Under the pieces are notes generated by a model that saw nothing but the letters and a program-made list of their open reading frames with translations, was not told where the DNA came from and ran no database searches. Below are positions 17,465-26,245 of a DNA stretch of 64,000 bases, piece after piece. Every line of letters begins with the position of its first letter. The stretch's first letter is position 1. A program made the position numbers and the translations under genes. The stretch comes from Salipiger bermudensis (GTDB lineage: Bacteria > Pseudomonadota > Alphaproteobacteria > Rhodobacterales > Rhodobacteraceae), in assembly GCF_020171625.1 (NCBI RefSeq), contig NZ_JAIUZY010000001.1, positions 124,001 through 188,000 on the forward strand, given 5' to 3'.

Positions 17465-18687
17465 GCGTGCGCAGAGTGCTTCTGGTCGATGACGACGCGG
17501 CGGTGCGCGAGGCGCTGGGCCAGACCTTGGAGCTGGCCGAGTTCGACGCGGTCACGGCGGGGTCGTTCGTCGAGGCCAAGGACCGCATCGGGCCGCAGTT
17601 CGAGGGCGTGATCGTCTCGGATATCCGGATGCCGGGGCGGGACGGGTTCCACCTGCTCGATTATGCCCACGAACAGGACGCCGAGCTTCCGGTGATCCTG
17701 CTTACCGGCGAGGGCGACATTCCGATGGCGGTGCGCGCCATGTCGGCGGGGGCCTTCGACTTTCTCGAGAAGCCTTGCGCGCCCAAGGACCTGATCTCGG
17801 TCATCGAGCGCGCGCTGCGCACCCGCGGGCTGGTGCTCGAGAACCGGCGCCTCAAGGCCCAACTCGAGACCGGCGACCCGGCGGCGCGGATGATCTTCGG
17901 CATTTCGCCGCAATCCGAGACCCTGCGCGCGCAGGCCCGCGCCGCCGCCCGCGCCGGCACCGACGTGTTGATCCGTGGGGCGCGCGGGTCGGGCATCTCG
18001 AAGGTGGCCGAGGTGGTGCACCTGTGCTCGCCCCGCGCCAAGGGACCGTTCGAGAAGCGCTCGGCCGCCGGGCTCGGACGCGAGGGGCTGGAGGCGGTCT
18101 GGCAGGGCTGCGCCGGCGGCACGCTGTTTCTCGACGAGATCGCCCAGCTGCCGCTCGACACCCAGCTGGCGCTGCAGGACCGGCTCGAGGCCGGTGGCGC
18201 GCGGCTGATCGCAGGCACCGTCGAGGATCTGGGGCAGGCGGCCGAGGCCGGGCGCTTCTCGGCCGAGCTCTATTATCGGCTCGAGGTGATGCAACTGCGC
18301 ATCCCCGCGCTGGCTGAGCGGCCCGAGGACATTCCCGTGCTGTTCCGCCACTACGTGGCGCAGGCGGCGGAGCAGTCCGGCATGACCCCGCCCGAGATTG
18401 GCGAAGAGGTCATCGCCGGGCTGATCGCACGCGACTGGCCGGGCAATGCGCGGGCGCTGATGTCGGCGGCGATGCGCTTCGTGCTGGGGCTGGGCGATGA
18501 GGATGCCGCGGGCGAGGGGCTGGGGCTGACCGAGCGTCTGGCGCAGGTCGAGCGCTCGCTGCTGGCCGATGCGCTCAAGCGCACCAGCGGGCAGGCCAGC
18601 GCGGCGGCGGAGATGCTCAAGCTGCCGCGCAAGACCTTCTACGACAAGCTGGCCAAGTACGGGCTTAAGCCGGAAGAGTTCCGTTAA
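17461..18687 (+). CDS. dctD: DctD-type response regulator with degenerate AAA+ domain
   Basis: A 408-residue NtrC-class regulator. The receiver domain has D10-D12, phospho-acceptor Asp54 (SDIRMPG) and Lys104. The AAA+ domain keeps Walker B (GGTLFLDE, 219-226) and the sensor segment RPEDIPVLFRHY. The Walker A position reads GARGSGIS (173-180) without its lysine, and the sigma-54-contacting GAFTGA loop is missing. A Fis-type helix-turn-helix ends the protein (about 374-407). It probably controls dctPQM without classical sigma-54 activation. Rhodobacter capsulatus NtrC is a known relative that lacks GAFTGA and works with sigma-70. Confidence 0.85.
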   Translation: MSVRRVLLVDDDAAVREALGQTLELAEFDAVTAGSFVEAKDRIGPQFEGVIVSDIRMPGRDGFHLLDYAHEQDAELPVILLTGEGDIPMAVRAMSAGAFDFLEKPCAPKDLISVIERALRTRGLVLENRRLKAQLETGDPAARMIFGISPQSETLRAQARAAARAGTDVLIRGARGSGISKVAEVVHLCSPRAKGPFEKRSAAGLGREGLEAVWQGCAGGTLFLDEIAQLPLDTQLALQDRLEAGGARLIAGTVEDLGQAAEAGRFSAELYYRLEVMQLRIPALAERPEDIPVLFRHYVAQAAEQSGMTPPEIGEEVIAGLIARDWPGNARALMSAAMRFVLGLGDEDAAGEGLGLTERLAQVERSLLADALKRTSGQASAAAEMLKLPRKTFYDKLAKYGLKPEEFR

Positions 18688-18754
18688 AGCCCGACCCTTG
18701 GCGACGCTCTGAGCGCCGTGGCGAATCGGACTCGGTTTCGCTGCGAATCATATC

Positions 18755-18772
18755 TGTGCGGATTTCCGCACA
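18755..18772. promoter_or_regulatory. DctD-type upstream operator 1
   Basis: Perfect palindrome with 8-bp arms, TGTGCGGA-TT-TCCGCACA, about 240 bp before dctP. It matches the style of DctD activator sites described upstream of rhizobial dctA. The 306-bp gap 18688-18993 contains this and the next site. No GG-N10-GC sigma-54 promoter was found in it. Confidence 0.65.
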
Positions 18773-18788
18773 AGTTGCGCCGGCCAGC

Positions 18789-18804
18789 GTGCGGAATTTC
18801 GCAC
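18789..18804. promoter_or_regulatory. DctD-type upstream operator 2
   Basis: A near-perfect palindrome GTGCGGAATTTCGCAC, centred 33 bp (about three helical turns) from operator 1. The same half-site GTGCGGA and the spacing suggest cooperative binding by the upstream-encoded DctD-like regulator. Confidence 0.6.
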
Positions 18805-18993
18805 ATGCTTGGCCGCTTCATTCCGACGAAGAAAGCACGCAACCGCTTAACCGGCTCTAAGAGAAAGAAAATATCGCGAATCTCCATGAGAGCGCACAAT
18901 TCCTTGATGCGTCTGGTGCATGGCGGTCTTGTGCCTAGCGAAGGGCCGGCAGGGGAGCGGGCTCTCGCTCATCATCATCTCGGGAGGATACCG

Positions 18994-20004
18994 ATGAAGA
19001 AGTTTCTGATGACCGCCGTGGCCGCAGCGGCCCTGACCACGGGCGCGACCGGCGCGATGGCGGCCTGCGACGATGGCGAGATCGTCATCAAGTTCAGCCA
19101 CGTCACCAACACCGACAAGCACCCCAAGGGCATCGCCGCCTCGCTGCTGCAAGAGCGCGTCAACGAGGAAATGAACGGCAAGGCCTGCATGGAGGTCTAC
19201 CCGAACTCCACGCTCTACAACGACGATCAGGTGCTCGAGGCGATGCTGAACGGCGACGTCCAGATGGCCGCGCCCTCGCTGTCGAAGTTCGAGCAGTTCA
19301 CCAAGGTCTTCCGCATCTTCGATCTGCCCTTCATGTTCGTGAACATGGAATCGGTCGACGCGTTCCAGAACTCGGAAACCGGCCAGGAAATGAAGGAATC
19401 GATGGTCCGCCGCGGCCTGCTCGGCCTTGGTTTCTGGCACAACGGCATGAAGCAGATGTCGGCCAACAAGCCGCTGCTGATGCCCGAGGATGCCGCCGGC
19501 CTGAAGTTCCGCGTTCAGCCCTCCGAAGTGCTCAAGGCGCAGTTCGAGGCGCTTGATGCCAGCCCGCAGCCGATGGCCTTCTCGGAAGTCTACGGCGCGC
19601 TGCAGACCGGCGTGGTCGACGGACAGGAGAACACCTGGTCGAACATCTACGGCCAGAAGTTCTTCGAAGTGCAGGACGGCTCCACCGAGACCAACCACGG
19701 CGTGCTCGACTACATGGTCGTGACCTCCGCCGACTGGTGGGACAGCCTCGACGACGACGTCCGCAGCCAGCTCGAGACCATCGTCAACGAAGTGACCGAG
19801 ACCCGCAACGCGGCGATCGCCGAGGTCGACGCCGAGAACCGTCAGGCGGTTCTGGATGCCGGCGGCGAGATCCGTGAGCTGACCGCAGAGCAGCGCGAAG
19901 CCTGGGTCAACGCGATGAAGCCGGTCTGGGAGCAGTTCACCGACGATGTCGGTCAGCAGAACATCGACGCCGCGCAGGCGTTCAACGCCGAAGTCGAGGG
20001 CTGA
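18994..20004 (+). CDS. dctP: TRAP transporter C4-dicarboxylate-binding protein
   Basis: Periplasmic solute-binding subunit of the tripartite DctPQM transporter, 336 residues. A Sec signal peptide (MKKFLMTAVAAAALTTG... cut after AMA, near residue 22) precedes the mature start. DctP features include VIKFSHV, FMFVNMESVDAF and the carboxylate-binding region GLKFRVQPSEV. A GGGAGG ribosome site precedes ATG 18994. It follows dctB-dctD on the same strand and is separated from dctQ by two hairpins, allowing more DctP than DctQM. Confidence 0.93.
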   Translation: MKKFLMTAVAAAALTTGATGAMAACDDGEIVIKFSHVTNTDKHPKGIAASLLQERVNEEMNGKACMEVYPNSTLYNDDQVLEAMLNGDVQMAAPSLSKFEQFTKVFRIFDLPFMFVNMESVDAFQNSETGQEMKESMVRRGLLGLGFWHNGMKQMSANKPLLMPEDAAGLKFRVQPSEVLKAQFEALDASPQPMAFSEVYGALQTGVVDGQENTWSNIYGQKFFEVQDGSTETNHGVLDYMVVTSADWWDSLDDDVRSQLETIVNEVTETRNAAIAEVDAENRQAVLDAGGEIRELTAEQREAWVNAMKPVWEQFTDDVGQQNIDAAQAFNAEVEG

Positions 20005-20020
20005 CGCCCGCCACGACACC

Positions 20021-20050
20021 CTCCCGGCCCTTGGAGACAGGGGCCGGGAG
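20021..20050 (+). promoter_or_regulatory. intercistronic hairpin after dctP
   Basis: A perfect 10-bp stem (CTCCCGGCCC with GGGCCGGGAG) and 10-nt loop lie 17 bp after the dctP stop. There is no T tract. It probably protects the dctP mRNA 3' end. Confidence 0.6.
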
Positions 20051-20056
20051 CGGTTC

Positions 20057-20082
20057 AGGGGACGCTGGGTCGTCCCCTTTTT
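20057..20082 (+). terminator. intrinsic terminator/attenuator between dctP and dctQ
   Basis: An 8-bp perfect stem (20057-20064 with 20071-20078) and 6-nt loop is followed by five T. It lies inside the dctPQM operon, so partial read-through would give excess binding protein. Confidence 0.8.
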
Positions 20083-20148
20083 CATACCATCGTGAACAAC
20101 GGACAGATGGCGCCGGGGCCGGGGCCCGGACGCGGAATGGGGGACGGC

Positions 20149-20838
20149 ATGTCCAGTCATTATCAAGGCCAGAGCGCGTTTGGCCGCTTCGTCAACGAGT
20201 TCGAGGAAACTGCCATCGCGGTCATTCTCGGCCTCATGACGCTCATCACCTTCGTCAACGTCGTGCTGCGTTACGGCTTCAACACCGGCCTGATCTGGGG
20301 CCTCGAGGCGGTGACCATCCTTTTCGCCTGGCTGGTGCTGTTCGGCATCAGCTACGCGGTCAAGGTCACCGCGCATCTCGGTGTCGATGCGGTCGTCAAC
20401 CTGGTCTCGCCTGCTGCCCGCCGGGTGCTGGCACTGATCGCCGCGGCGATCTGCATCGTCTACGCGGCCCTGTTGCTCAAGGGCGCGTGGGACTACTGGG
20501 CCAACTTCGCCAACCTGCCGCAGACCACGGGCCGCTTCTTTCCCACTGGCTTCGAGGAGATGAGCCGCACCTCCTACCGCTCGTGGTACGAGGTCGTCGA
20601 CATCCCGATGCCGGACTGGCTGCGCTTCATCGAGCCGTGGATCAACTACGGCGACGCCTATGAAAAGCTGCCCCGCTTCATCCCCTACGCGATCCTGCCC
20701 TTTGGCGCCGCGCTTTTGCTGTTCCGCTTCATCCAGGCCGGCGTGCGGATCTGGCGCGGAGACCAGCAGAGCCTGATCGTCAGCCACGAGGCCGAAGACG
20801 CGGTCGATGACGTGGCCCACATGAACCGCGAGGACTGA
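20149..20838 (+). CDS. dctQ: TRAP transporter small permease DctQ
   Basis: The small membrane subunit of the TRAP transporter, 229 residues with four predicted membrane segments (about 20-40, 55-75, 95-117 and 180-200). ATG 20149 follows a GGGGGA ribosome site. Upstream in-frame GTG 20092 and ATG 20137 would add 19 or 4 residues, the longer form giving a low-complexity Gly/Pro/Met stretch. An insertion between segments 3 and 4 (about 120-175) is typical of the longer DctQ forms. Confidence 0.88.
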   Translation: MSSHYQGQSAFGRFVNEFEETAIAVILGLMTLITFVNVVLRYGFNTGLIWGLEAVTILFAWLVLFGISYAVKVTAHLGVDAVVNLVSPAARRVLALIAAAICIVYAALLLKGAWDYWANFANLPQTTGRFFPTGFEEMSRTSYRSWYEVVDIPMPDWLRFIEPWINYGDAYEKLPRFIPYAILPFGAALLLFRFIQAGVRIWRGDQQSLIVSHEAEDAVDDVAHMNRED

Positions 20839-20842
20839 TCTG

Positions 20843-22219
20843 ATGGACGTTCTTCTTCTCTTCGTTTCCGTCATCGGCCTGATGCTGATCGGCGTGCCGA
20901 TCGCGGTGTCGCTCGGCCTGTCGTCGATCGTCTTCCTGCTGGTGCTGTCGGACACCTCCCTGGCCTCGGTGGCGCAGAGCTTCTTCCAAGCCATGGCCGG
21001 GCACTACACCCTCCTGGCGATCCCGTTCTTCATCCTCGCCTCGAGCTTCATGTCGACCGGCGGCGTGGCACGGCGGATCATCCGCTTCTCGATCGCGCTG
21101 GTGGGCCACATGCATGGCGGCCTCGCCATCGCGGGCGTGTTTGCCTGTATGCTCTTCGCCGCGCTCTCGGGCAGCTCGCCCGCGACCGTGGTGGCGATCG
21201 GCTCCATCGTGATCGCGGGGATGCGGCAGGTGGGCTACACCAAGGACTTCGCCGCGGGCGTCATCGCCAACGCGGGCACGCTGGGCATCCTGATTCCGCC
21301 GTCGATCGTGATGGTGGTCTATGCCTCGGCGACCGACGTCTCGGTCGGCCGGATGTTCCTCGCCGGCGTGATCCCGGGCCTGATGGCCGGCACCATGCTG
21401 ATGATCACCATCTATGCCATCGCGCGGATCAAGAACCTGCCCAAGGGCGAGTGGCTGGGCTGGGGCGAGGTGCTGACCTCCGGACGCGACGCGCTCTGGG
21501 GCCTGTTCCTGATCGTCATCATCCTGGGTGGCATCTATGGCGGCATCTTCACGCCGACCGAGGCGGCGGCGGTGGCGGCGGTCTACGCCTTCTTCATCGC
21601 CAACTTCGTCTACCGCGACATGGGTCCGCTGGCGACCCGGGAGGGCGAGCGCAACCTGACGCTGCTGCGCAAGCCCATCGCGCTGGTGACGGCGTTCTTC
21701 CACCGCGACACCCGCGACACGCTGTTCGATGCCGGCAAGCTGACGATCACGCTGATGTTCATCATCGCCAACGCGCTGATCCTCAAGCACGTGCTGACCG
21801 ATGAGCAGATCCCGCAGCAGATCGCCGCGGCGATGCTCGACGCGGGCCTCGGGCCGGTGATGTTCCTGGTGATCGTCAACGTGATCCTGCTGATCGGCGG
21901 CCAGTTCATGGAGCCCTCGGGCCTGCTGGTGATCGTCGCGCCGCTGGTGTTCCCGATCGCCATCGAGCTCGGCATCGACCCGATCCACCTCGGCATCATC
22001 ATGGTGGTCAACATGGAGATCGGCATGATCACCCCTCCGGTCGGCCTGAACCTCTTCGTGACCTCGGGCGTGGCCGGAATGCCGATGATGAGCGTGGTGC
22101 GCGCGGCGCTGCCGTTCCTCGCGGTGCTCTTCGTGTTCCTCATCATGGTGACCTATATCCCGATCCTGTCGACATGGTTGCCAACGACCTTCATGGGGCC
22201 GGAGATCATCACCCGCTGA
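20843..22219 (+). CDS. dctM: TRAP transporter large permease DctM
   Basis: The 458-residue transport subunit of the DctPQM system, driven by an ion gradient. It is hydrophobic throughout, with about 12 membrane segments. Family motifs include SGSSPATVVAIG, AGTLGILIPPSIVMVVYA and the C-terminal ITPPVGLNLFV. It starts 4 bp after dctQ and closes the operon, followed by a strong terminator. Confidence 0.93.
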   Translation: MDVLLLFVSVIGLMLIGVPIAVSLGLSSIVFLLVLSDTSLASVAQSFFQAMAGHYTLLAIPFFILASSFMSTGGVARRIIRFSIALVGHMHGGLAIAGVFACMLFAALSGSSPATVVAIGSIVIAGMRQVGYTKDFAAGVIANAGTLGILIPPSIVMVVYASATDVSVGRMFLAGVIPGLMAGTMLMITIYAIARIKNLPKGEWLGWGEVLTSGRDALWGLFLIVIILGGIYGGIFTPTEAAAVAAVYAFFIANFVYRDMGPLATREGERNLTLLRKPIALVTAFFHRDTRDTLFDAGKLTITLMFIIANALILKHVLTDEQIPQQIAAAMLDAGLGPVMFLVIVNVILLIGGQFMEPSGLLVIVAPLVFPIAIELGIDPIHLGIIMVVNMEIGMITPPVGLNLFVTSGVAGMPMMSVVRAALPFLAVLFVFLIMVTYIPILSTWLPTTFMGPEIITR

Positions 22220-22244
22220 TCCGGACCGACGATCGCAAAACCAG

Positions 22245-22276
22245 AAAACGGCGCCCTTGCTCGGGGCGCCGTTTTT
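22245..22276 (+). terminator. intrinsic terminator of dctPQM
   Basis: A 12-bp stem (AAAACGGCGCCC, 22245-22256, with 22264-22275) and 7-nt loop is followed by T. It is 25 bp past the dctM stop. Confidence 0.85.
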
Positions 22277-22342
22277 CGTGGCAGGCCGCGGGATCGCCTC
22301 CGTCGGGAGTATTTTCCAACAAGAAGAAGCAGGGGGCAGCGC
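22265..22342 (-). repeat. tandem intergenic unit A, containing a family 1 repeat
   Basis: A 78-bp unit starting with the right arm of the dctM terminator (GGCGCCGTTTTT). It continues through CGCCTCCGTCGGGAGTATTT to AGGGGGCAGCGC. It is nearly the same as unit B at 22399-22475. The inner part is a reverse-oriented copy of dispersed family 1. Confidence 0.7.
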
Positions 22343-22398
22343 ACTCGTCCGGCGTGCGGCGGCGTGACGAGCATGGGGCGAATTGTGCTCCTGCCCAA

Positions 22399-22475
22399 GG
22401 CGCCGTTTTGCGTGGCAAGGGCGGGATCGCCTCCGGCGGGAGTATTTTCCAACGTGAAGAAGCAGGGGGCAGCGC
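22399..22475 (-). repeat. tandem intergenic unit B, containing a family 1 repeat
   Basis: A 77-bp near-copy of unit A, separated by 56 bp. It contains the right terminator arm without its left partner, so it looks like a duplicate of the dctM 3' region. It fills the gap before the convergent tpiA gene. Confidence 0.7.
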
Positions 22476-22526
22476 GCCGCACCCCTGCTTCTCTACGTGT
22501 CTAGATACTCGAAATCTGAGGGCGTC

Positions 22527-23276
22527 TCAGCCCGCGGCGGCGTTGAGCGCCTCGATGATCGGCACGAAATCCGCGGCTTTCAGCGAGGCGCCGCCGACCA
22601 GCGCGCCGTCGACATTGGAGACCGCGAAGATCTCTTCGGCGTTCGAGCCCTTGACCGAGCCGCCGTAAAGCAGCCGCACCGAGCGGCCCACGCCCGCGCC
22701 GAAGCGTTTCTCGAGCCGGGCGCGCATGAAGTCGTGCACCTCGCCGATCTGGTCGGTGGTGGGCACCTTGCCGGTGCCGATGGCCCAGATCGGCTCATAG
22801 GCGACGACGAGGTTGTGGCCGGTGGCACCGTCGGGCACCGACGTGGCGAGCTGGCCGCCGATGATGTCGAGCGTGTTCGACGCCTCGCGCTCCGCGAGGC
22901 TCTCGCCGACGCAAAGCACCACCGTCAGCCCGGCCTCCCACGCGGCCTTGCACTTGGCGCGCACGTGCTCGTTGTGTTCGTCGTGATCGGTGCGGCGCTC
23001 GGAGTGGCCGAGGATCACGTAGGATGCACCGGCGTCCTTCAGCATTCCGGCCGAGACGTCGCCGGTGTGGGCGCCCGACTCGCTGGCGTGGCAATCCTGT
23101 CCGCCGATGGCGATGTCCCCGGAAGCCGCGTCGGCGGCGGCGGCGACCAGTGTCGCCGGCGGGCAGATCAGCACCTCGGAGACGCCCTTGGCCGCCTCTG
23201 CCATGCCCTCGAGTTCCGAAAGCGACGCTTTCAGACCGTTCATCTTCCAGTTGCCGGCGGCGAGTTTCGTGCGCAT
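22527..23276 (-). CDS. tpiA: triose-phosphate isomerase
   Basis: Interconverts dihydroxyacetone phosphate and glyceraldehyde-3-phosphate. The protein has 249 residues and is complete. It shows AAGNWKMN (catalytic Lys), VILGHSERR (catalytic His), [14 protein letters not shown] (catalytic Glu and loop 6 start) and [11 protein letters not shown] (phosphate loop). It is convergent with dctPQM and stands alone on its strand. Confidence 0.97.
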   Translation of the reverse strand: MRTKLAAGNWKMNGLKASLSELEGMAEAAKGVSEVLICPPATLVAAAADAASGDIAIGGQDCHASESGAHTGDVSAGMLKDAGASYVILGHSERRTDHDEHNEHVRAKCKAAWEAGLTVVLCVGESLAEREASNTLDIIGGQLATSVPDGATGHNLVVAYEPIWAIGTGKVPTTDQIGEVHDFMRARLEKRFGAGVGRSVRLLYGGSVKGSNAEEIFAVSNVDGALVGGASLKAADFVPIIEALNAAAG

Positions 23277-23397
23277 GGTCTCTCCCTCATTCGATTTGCG
23301 CCCATCATCGGGGGCAGGGCGGCGGCGTCAAGGGCGCCGCCCGGAGAGACATGACGCAGGGGCCTGATTTTGCAAGGGTTCGGCCAGCCCCGAGGAG

Positions 23398-23778
23398 TCA
23401 GTTGGCCTGACGATCGGCCTCGAGCTCGTCGAGATCCTTGAACTTGATCGATTCGCCGCAGCCGCAGGCATCGGCGACGTTGGGGTTGTTGAAGTGGAAC
23501 CCGGCCTCGAGCAGCGAGACCTGGTAGTCGATCTCGGTTCCGAAGAGGAACATCTGCGCCATCGGCGCGATCATCACGCGCGCGCCGTCCTGTTCGACGA
23601 CCTCGTCGTTGCCGTCGGCGGTGTCGACGAACTCCATGGTGTATTCCATGCCGGCGCAGCCGCCCTTCTTGACACCGATGCGGAGCCCGGCGCGCCCGTC
23701 ACGCTCCATCAGCTTGCGCACCTGCGTCACCGCGGCGGGGGTCATGGTGACAGCCTGTTTGCCTGGAATGCCGAACAT
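23398..23778 (-). CDS. A-type iron-sulfur cluster carrier/insertion protein
   Basis: A 126-residue IscA/SufA/ErpA-family protein that delivers Fe-S clusters to apoproteins. The three ligand cysteines are Cys41 (GGCAGMEY) and Cys105/Cys107 (ACGCGES). The start MFGIPGKQAVTMTPAAV follows an AGGAGA ribosome site. Naming it ErpA, IscA or SufA is not possible from sequence alone because no suf or isc genes are adjacent. A DUF59 (SufT-like) gene is 2.5 kb upstream on the same strand. Confidence 0.88.
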   Translation of the reverse strand: MFGIPGKQAVTMTPAAVTQVRKLMERDGRAGLRIGVKKGGCAGMEYTMEFVDTADGNDEVVEQDGARVMIAPMAQMFLFGTEIDYQVSLLEAGFHFNNPNVADACGCGESIKFKDLDELEADRQAN

Positions 23779-23866
23779 TTTGCGTCTCCTTATCCGTCTG
23801 CCAAGGTAATATGCCTGTTGCCCCGTCACAAGGGGGCGCCGGGCCGACCTGCCTGTGCGCGAGCGC

Positions 23867-24430
23867 TCAGGTCACGGACTTGGCGGGGCGAAGCGGGCGC
23901 GCCGGATTGCCCGCCACCGTGACGCCCGGAGGAACATCGCGGGTCACCACGGCACCGGCCCCGATGACCGCGTCGTCGCCGATGGTGACGCCGGGCATGA
24001 GGAGCGCCGCACCGCCGATCCAGACATTTGCGCCGATGGTGATGGGGCGGCCGAACTCGAGTCCCGCGTCGCGGGTGGCGCCGTCGCGCGGGTGGTCGGC
24101 GGTGAGGATCTGAACGTAGGGGCCGATCTGGGTCTTGGCGCCGATTCGGATCGGGCAGACGTCGAGGCACACGCAGCCGTAATTGAAGAACACGCCCTCG
24201 CCGAGATGAATGTTGTCGCCGTAATCGACATAGAACGGCGCCCGGATCGCCACCGCCTCGGGGCAGGTGCCCAGAAGTTGCCGCAGAAGGGCCGGGCGTT
24301 CGGCATCGCCATAGATCGTCGCGTTGTACTCCGACATCAGCCGTTGCGCCCGCTTGCGGGCGGCGACGAGGTCGGCATCGCCGGGATCGTAGAGCTCGCC
24401 GGCCATCATCTTTTGCTTTTCGCTCGTCAC
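23867..24430 (-). CDS. sugar O-acetyltransferase (maltose acetyltransferase-like)
   Basis: A 187-residue left-handed beta-helix acetyltransferase of the Maa/LacA group using acetyl-CoA. It has the N-terminal Maa motif (MMAGELYDPGDADLVAARKRAQRL region) and hexapeptide repeats ending IGAGAVVTRDVPPGV. The catalytic His is probably that in ILTADHPRD. GTG 24430 is preferred because GGAGG lies 5 nt upstream; ATG codons lie seven and eight codons later. The physiological acceptor is unknown. Confidence 0.82.
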   Translation of the reverse strand: MTSEKQKMMAGELYDPGDADLVAARKRAQRLMSEYNATIYGDAERPALLRQLLGTCPEAVAIRAPFYVDYGDNIHLGEGVFFNYGCVCLDVCPIRIGAKTQIGPYVQILTADHPRDGATRDAGLEFGRPITIGANVWIGGAALLMPGVTIGDDAVIGAGAVVTRDVPPGVTVAGNPARPLRPAKSVT

Positions 24431-24493
24431 GCCCGCCTCCGCTGCTGTCAGATCGAGCCTGTCAAAGGGCGCTGACGGGCGCAAGGGCGTCCG

Positions 24494-26164
24494 TCAGGCG
24501 GCCTCGGCGGGCGTGGCTTGGGGGAAGATCGCCTTTGCGTCTGCGTCGAGCTTGCGCGCCTCCTTGAGCAGGGCCTCGCGGACCTCGCAGGCCATCGTCC
24601 ACGCAAGGTTGGGGTCGGGCGTCGGCACGAGGAACAGCACCTCCTGCCCGAACACGTCGTGGCCCTTGACGTAGACGCCGCGGTCCTCGTCGCGTTCGTC
24701 GGGGATCTCCATGGCGTCTAGGATCTCCTCGTACTTCTTCCGCAGCACCTCGATATCGGCGGTGTGCGACAGCCGCAGGACCACCTGCTCGATGAGGAAA
24801 TGCTCTTTCATGGTCCAGTTCTCGAACGGCTCGGAGACGAAATCCACCACCGGAACCACAAGCCGCGCGCCGGTCCAGACGCGCAGCTGAACGAAGGTGA
24901 AATGGATGCGTTCGACGGTGCAGAAGCGGTCCTGATAGATCACCTTGTCGCCGATGCGGGCCGACTGGTTGAGCGCGATCTGCAGCGACGCCATGATGTT
25001 GGTGAGCACGTTGCGCCCGGCATAGGCGAGGATGATGGTGGCCGTGCCGGCCCCGGCCAGAAGCGACACGCCGAGCGAGCGCATGACGCTGGCCTCGTTG
25101 ATCGTGATGCCGGCGCCGACCAGCACCACGATGACGATCACCGCGCGCCGCGCCGCCGAGATCCGCGTGGCGACGTTGCGGCGCTGCTCCATACCGTCGC
25201 CCATCGCGGCGAGTTCCTCGTCGTCGAAATTCACCAGCCGCGACAGGATCACGTCGGCGACGTTAACGATAAGCCAGAGCGTGGCGACCACGAAGCCGAG
25301 GATGATCAGCGGCGACAGCACGGTGTCGATGCGGCCCGAGAACACGAAGACCTTGCTGGTCAGCACCGACATGGTCAGCGTCACGACCGCAAGCGTCAGC
25401 GGCCCGCGCGTCGCCACCAGCATCGAGGTCGGCGCATCGCGGTGGGTCCGGCCAAGGCCCTTCGACAGCGCCTGGTTGAACAGGAAGCCGACCAGCGTGG
25501 TGAGGGCAAGCACCAGTGGAAACGCCCCGACCTCGTACCAGCGCAGACCCCAGAAGGCCTTTTGCCGCAGCGGCTCGGGCAGCATGAGTTCGAATTCGGT
25601 CGGCCCGTAGGCTTCGGCCAGGGCCGGCAGCGACATCACGGTCTGCCGCGACACCAGCCAGACCGGCTCGCCGATCGCGGGCTTGATTCGATTGATGCGG
25701 ATCGGAATCGGACGGTCGCCAAGCTTGACGTACCACAGCAGCAGCGAACGGCGCGGCTCACCCGCCATCGGCGCATCGCTGGTGCGCGAGTCGACCGCAT
25801 CGGGCCGGTCGCGCAGGTCGTACCAGTCGATGATGATGCGGCGATCGAGCAGGGTGGAGAACTGCTTGGCGCGTTCCGGGCCGACCTCGGCCTGTTCGTC
25901 GGGTGGGATGGCAGAGAGGTCGAGCATATGCGCCGCCTCGCCCCATTCCTCGGCATCGGCGCGGAACAGGAAGCTCTCGAGGCTCGAGCGCGGCGTGGTG
26001 CGGTCGATGTTTCCGGGTGGGGTGCCGAGGCCGGGATTGACCTCGGTCACACGGTACCAGGAATCGAGGCCGCTCTTCTCCTGCGCGCGCGCCTCGGGTG
26101 GCGCCACCAACAGCACGCTCAGGGCGCAGAAGACGGGAAGAAGGGCACGGACAAGCTGCAGCAT
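24494..26164 (-). CDS. MscS-family mechanosensitive channel with periplasmic domain
   Basis: A 556-residue membrane protein. A signal peptide (about 1-28) precedes a periplasmic region of about 170 residues, then about five membrane segments. The MscS core follows: pore helix LLAGAGTATIILAYAGRN, beta domain with NIMASLQIALNQSARIGDKV, and a cytoplasmic alpha/beta domain. It is probably an osmotic or ion-sensitive channel. ATG 26164 is used; TTG 26173 is in frame. It is downstream of a terminator and so is transcribed separately from the DUF59 gene. Confidence 0.85.
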   Translation of the reverse strand: MLQLVRALLPVFCALSVLLVAPPEARAQEKSGLDSWYRVTEVNPGLGTPPGNIDRTTPRSSLESFLFRADAEEWGEAAHMLDLSAIPPDEQAEVGPERAKQFSTLLDRRIIIDWYDLRDRPDAVDSRTSDAPMAGEPRRSLLLWYVKLGDRPIPIRINRIKPAIGEPVWLVSRQTVMSLPALAEAYGPTEFELMLPEPLRQKAFWGLRWYEVGAFPLVLALTTLVGFLFNQALSKGLGRTHRDAPTSMLVATRGPLTLAVVTLTMSVLTSKVFVFSGRIDTVLSPLIILGFVVATLWLIVNVADVILSRLVNFDDEELAAMGDGMEQRRNVATRISAARRAVIVIVVLVGAGITINEASVMRSLGVSLLAGAGTATIILAYAGRNVLTNIMASLQIALNQSARIGDKVIYQDRFCTVERIHFTFVQLRVWTGARLVVPVVDFVSEPFENWTMKEHFLIEQVVLRLSHTADIEVLRKKYEEILDAMEIPDERDEDRGVYVKGHDVFGQEVLFLVPTPDPNLAWTMACEVREALLKEARKLDADAKAIFPQATPAEAA

Positions 26165-26210
26165 CGCGGTCAAACGGCGAATGCAGCCGGTTCGTTCCCG
26201 TTGGGGTAAA

Positions 26211-26240
26211 ATAAAACCGCCGGCCTCGTGTGGCCGGCGG
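26211..26240 (-). terminator. intrinsic terminator of the DUF59 gene
   Basis: On the minus strand a 9-bp perfect stem (26217-26225 with 26232-26240) and 6-nt loop is followed by TTTTAT. It is 6 bp past the stop of the DUF59 gene. Confidence 0.8.
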
Positions 26241-26245
26241 GTCTG

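Noticed and set aside
22174-22668. Open frame running from the dctM end into tpiA antisense
   Set aside because: It is made of terminator and repeat sequence and has no coding signature.
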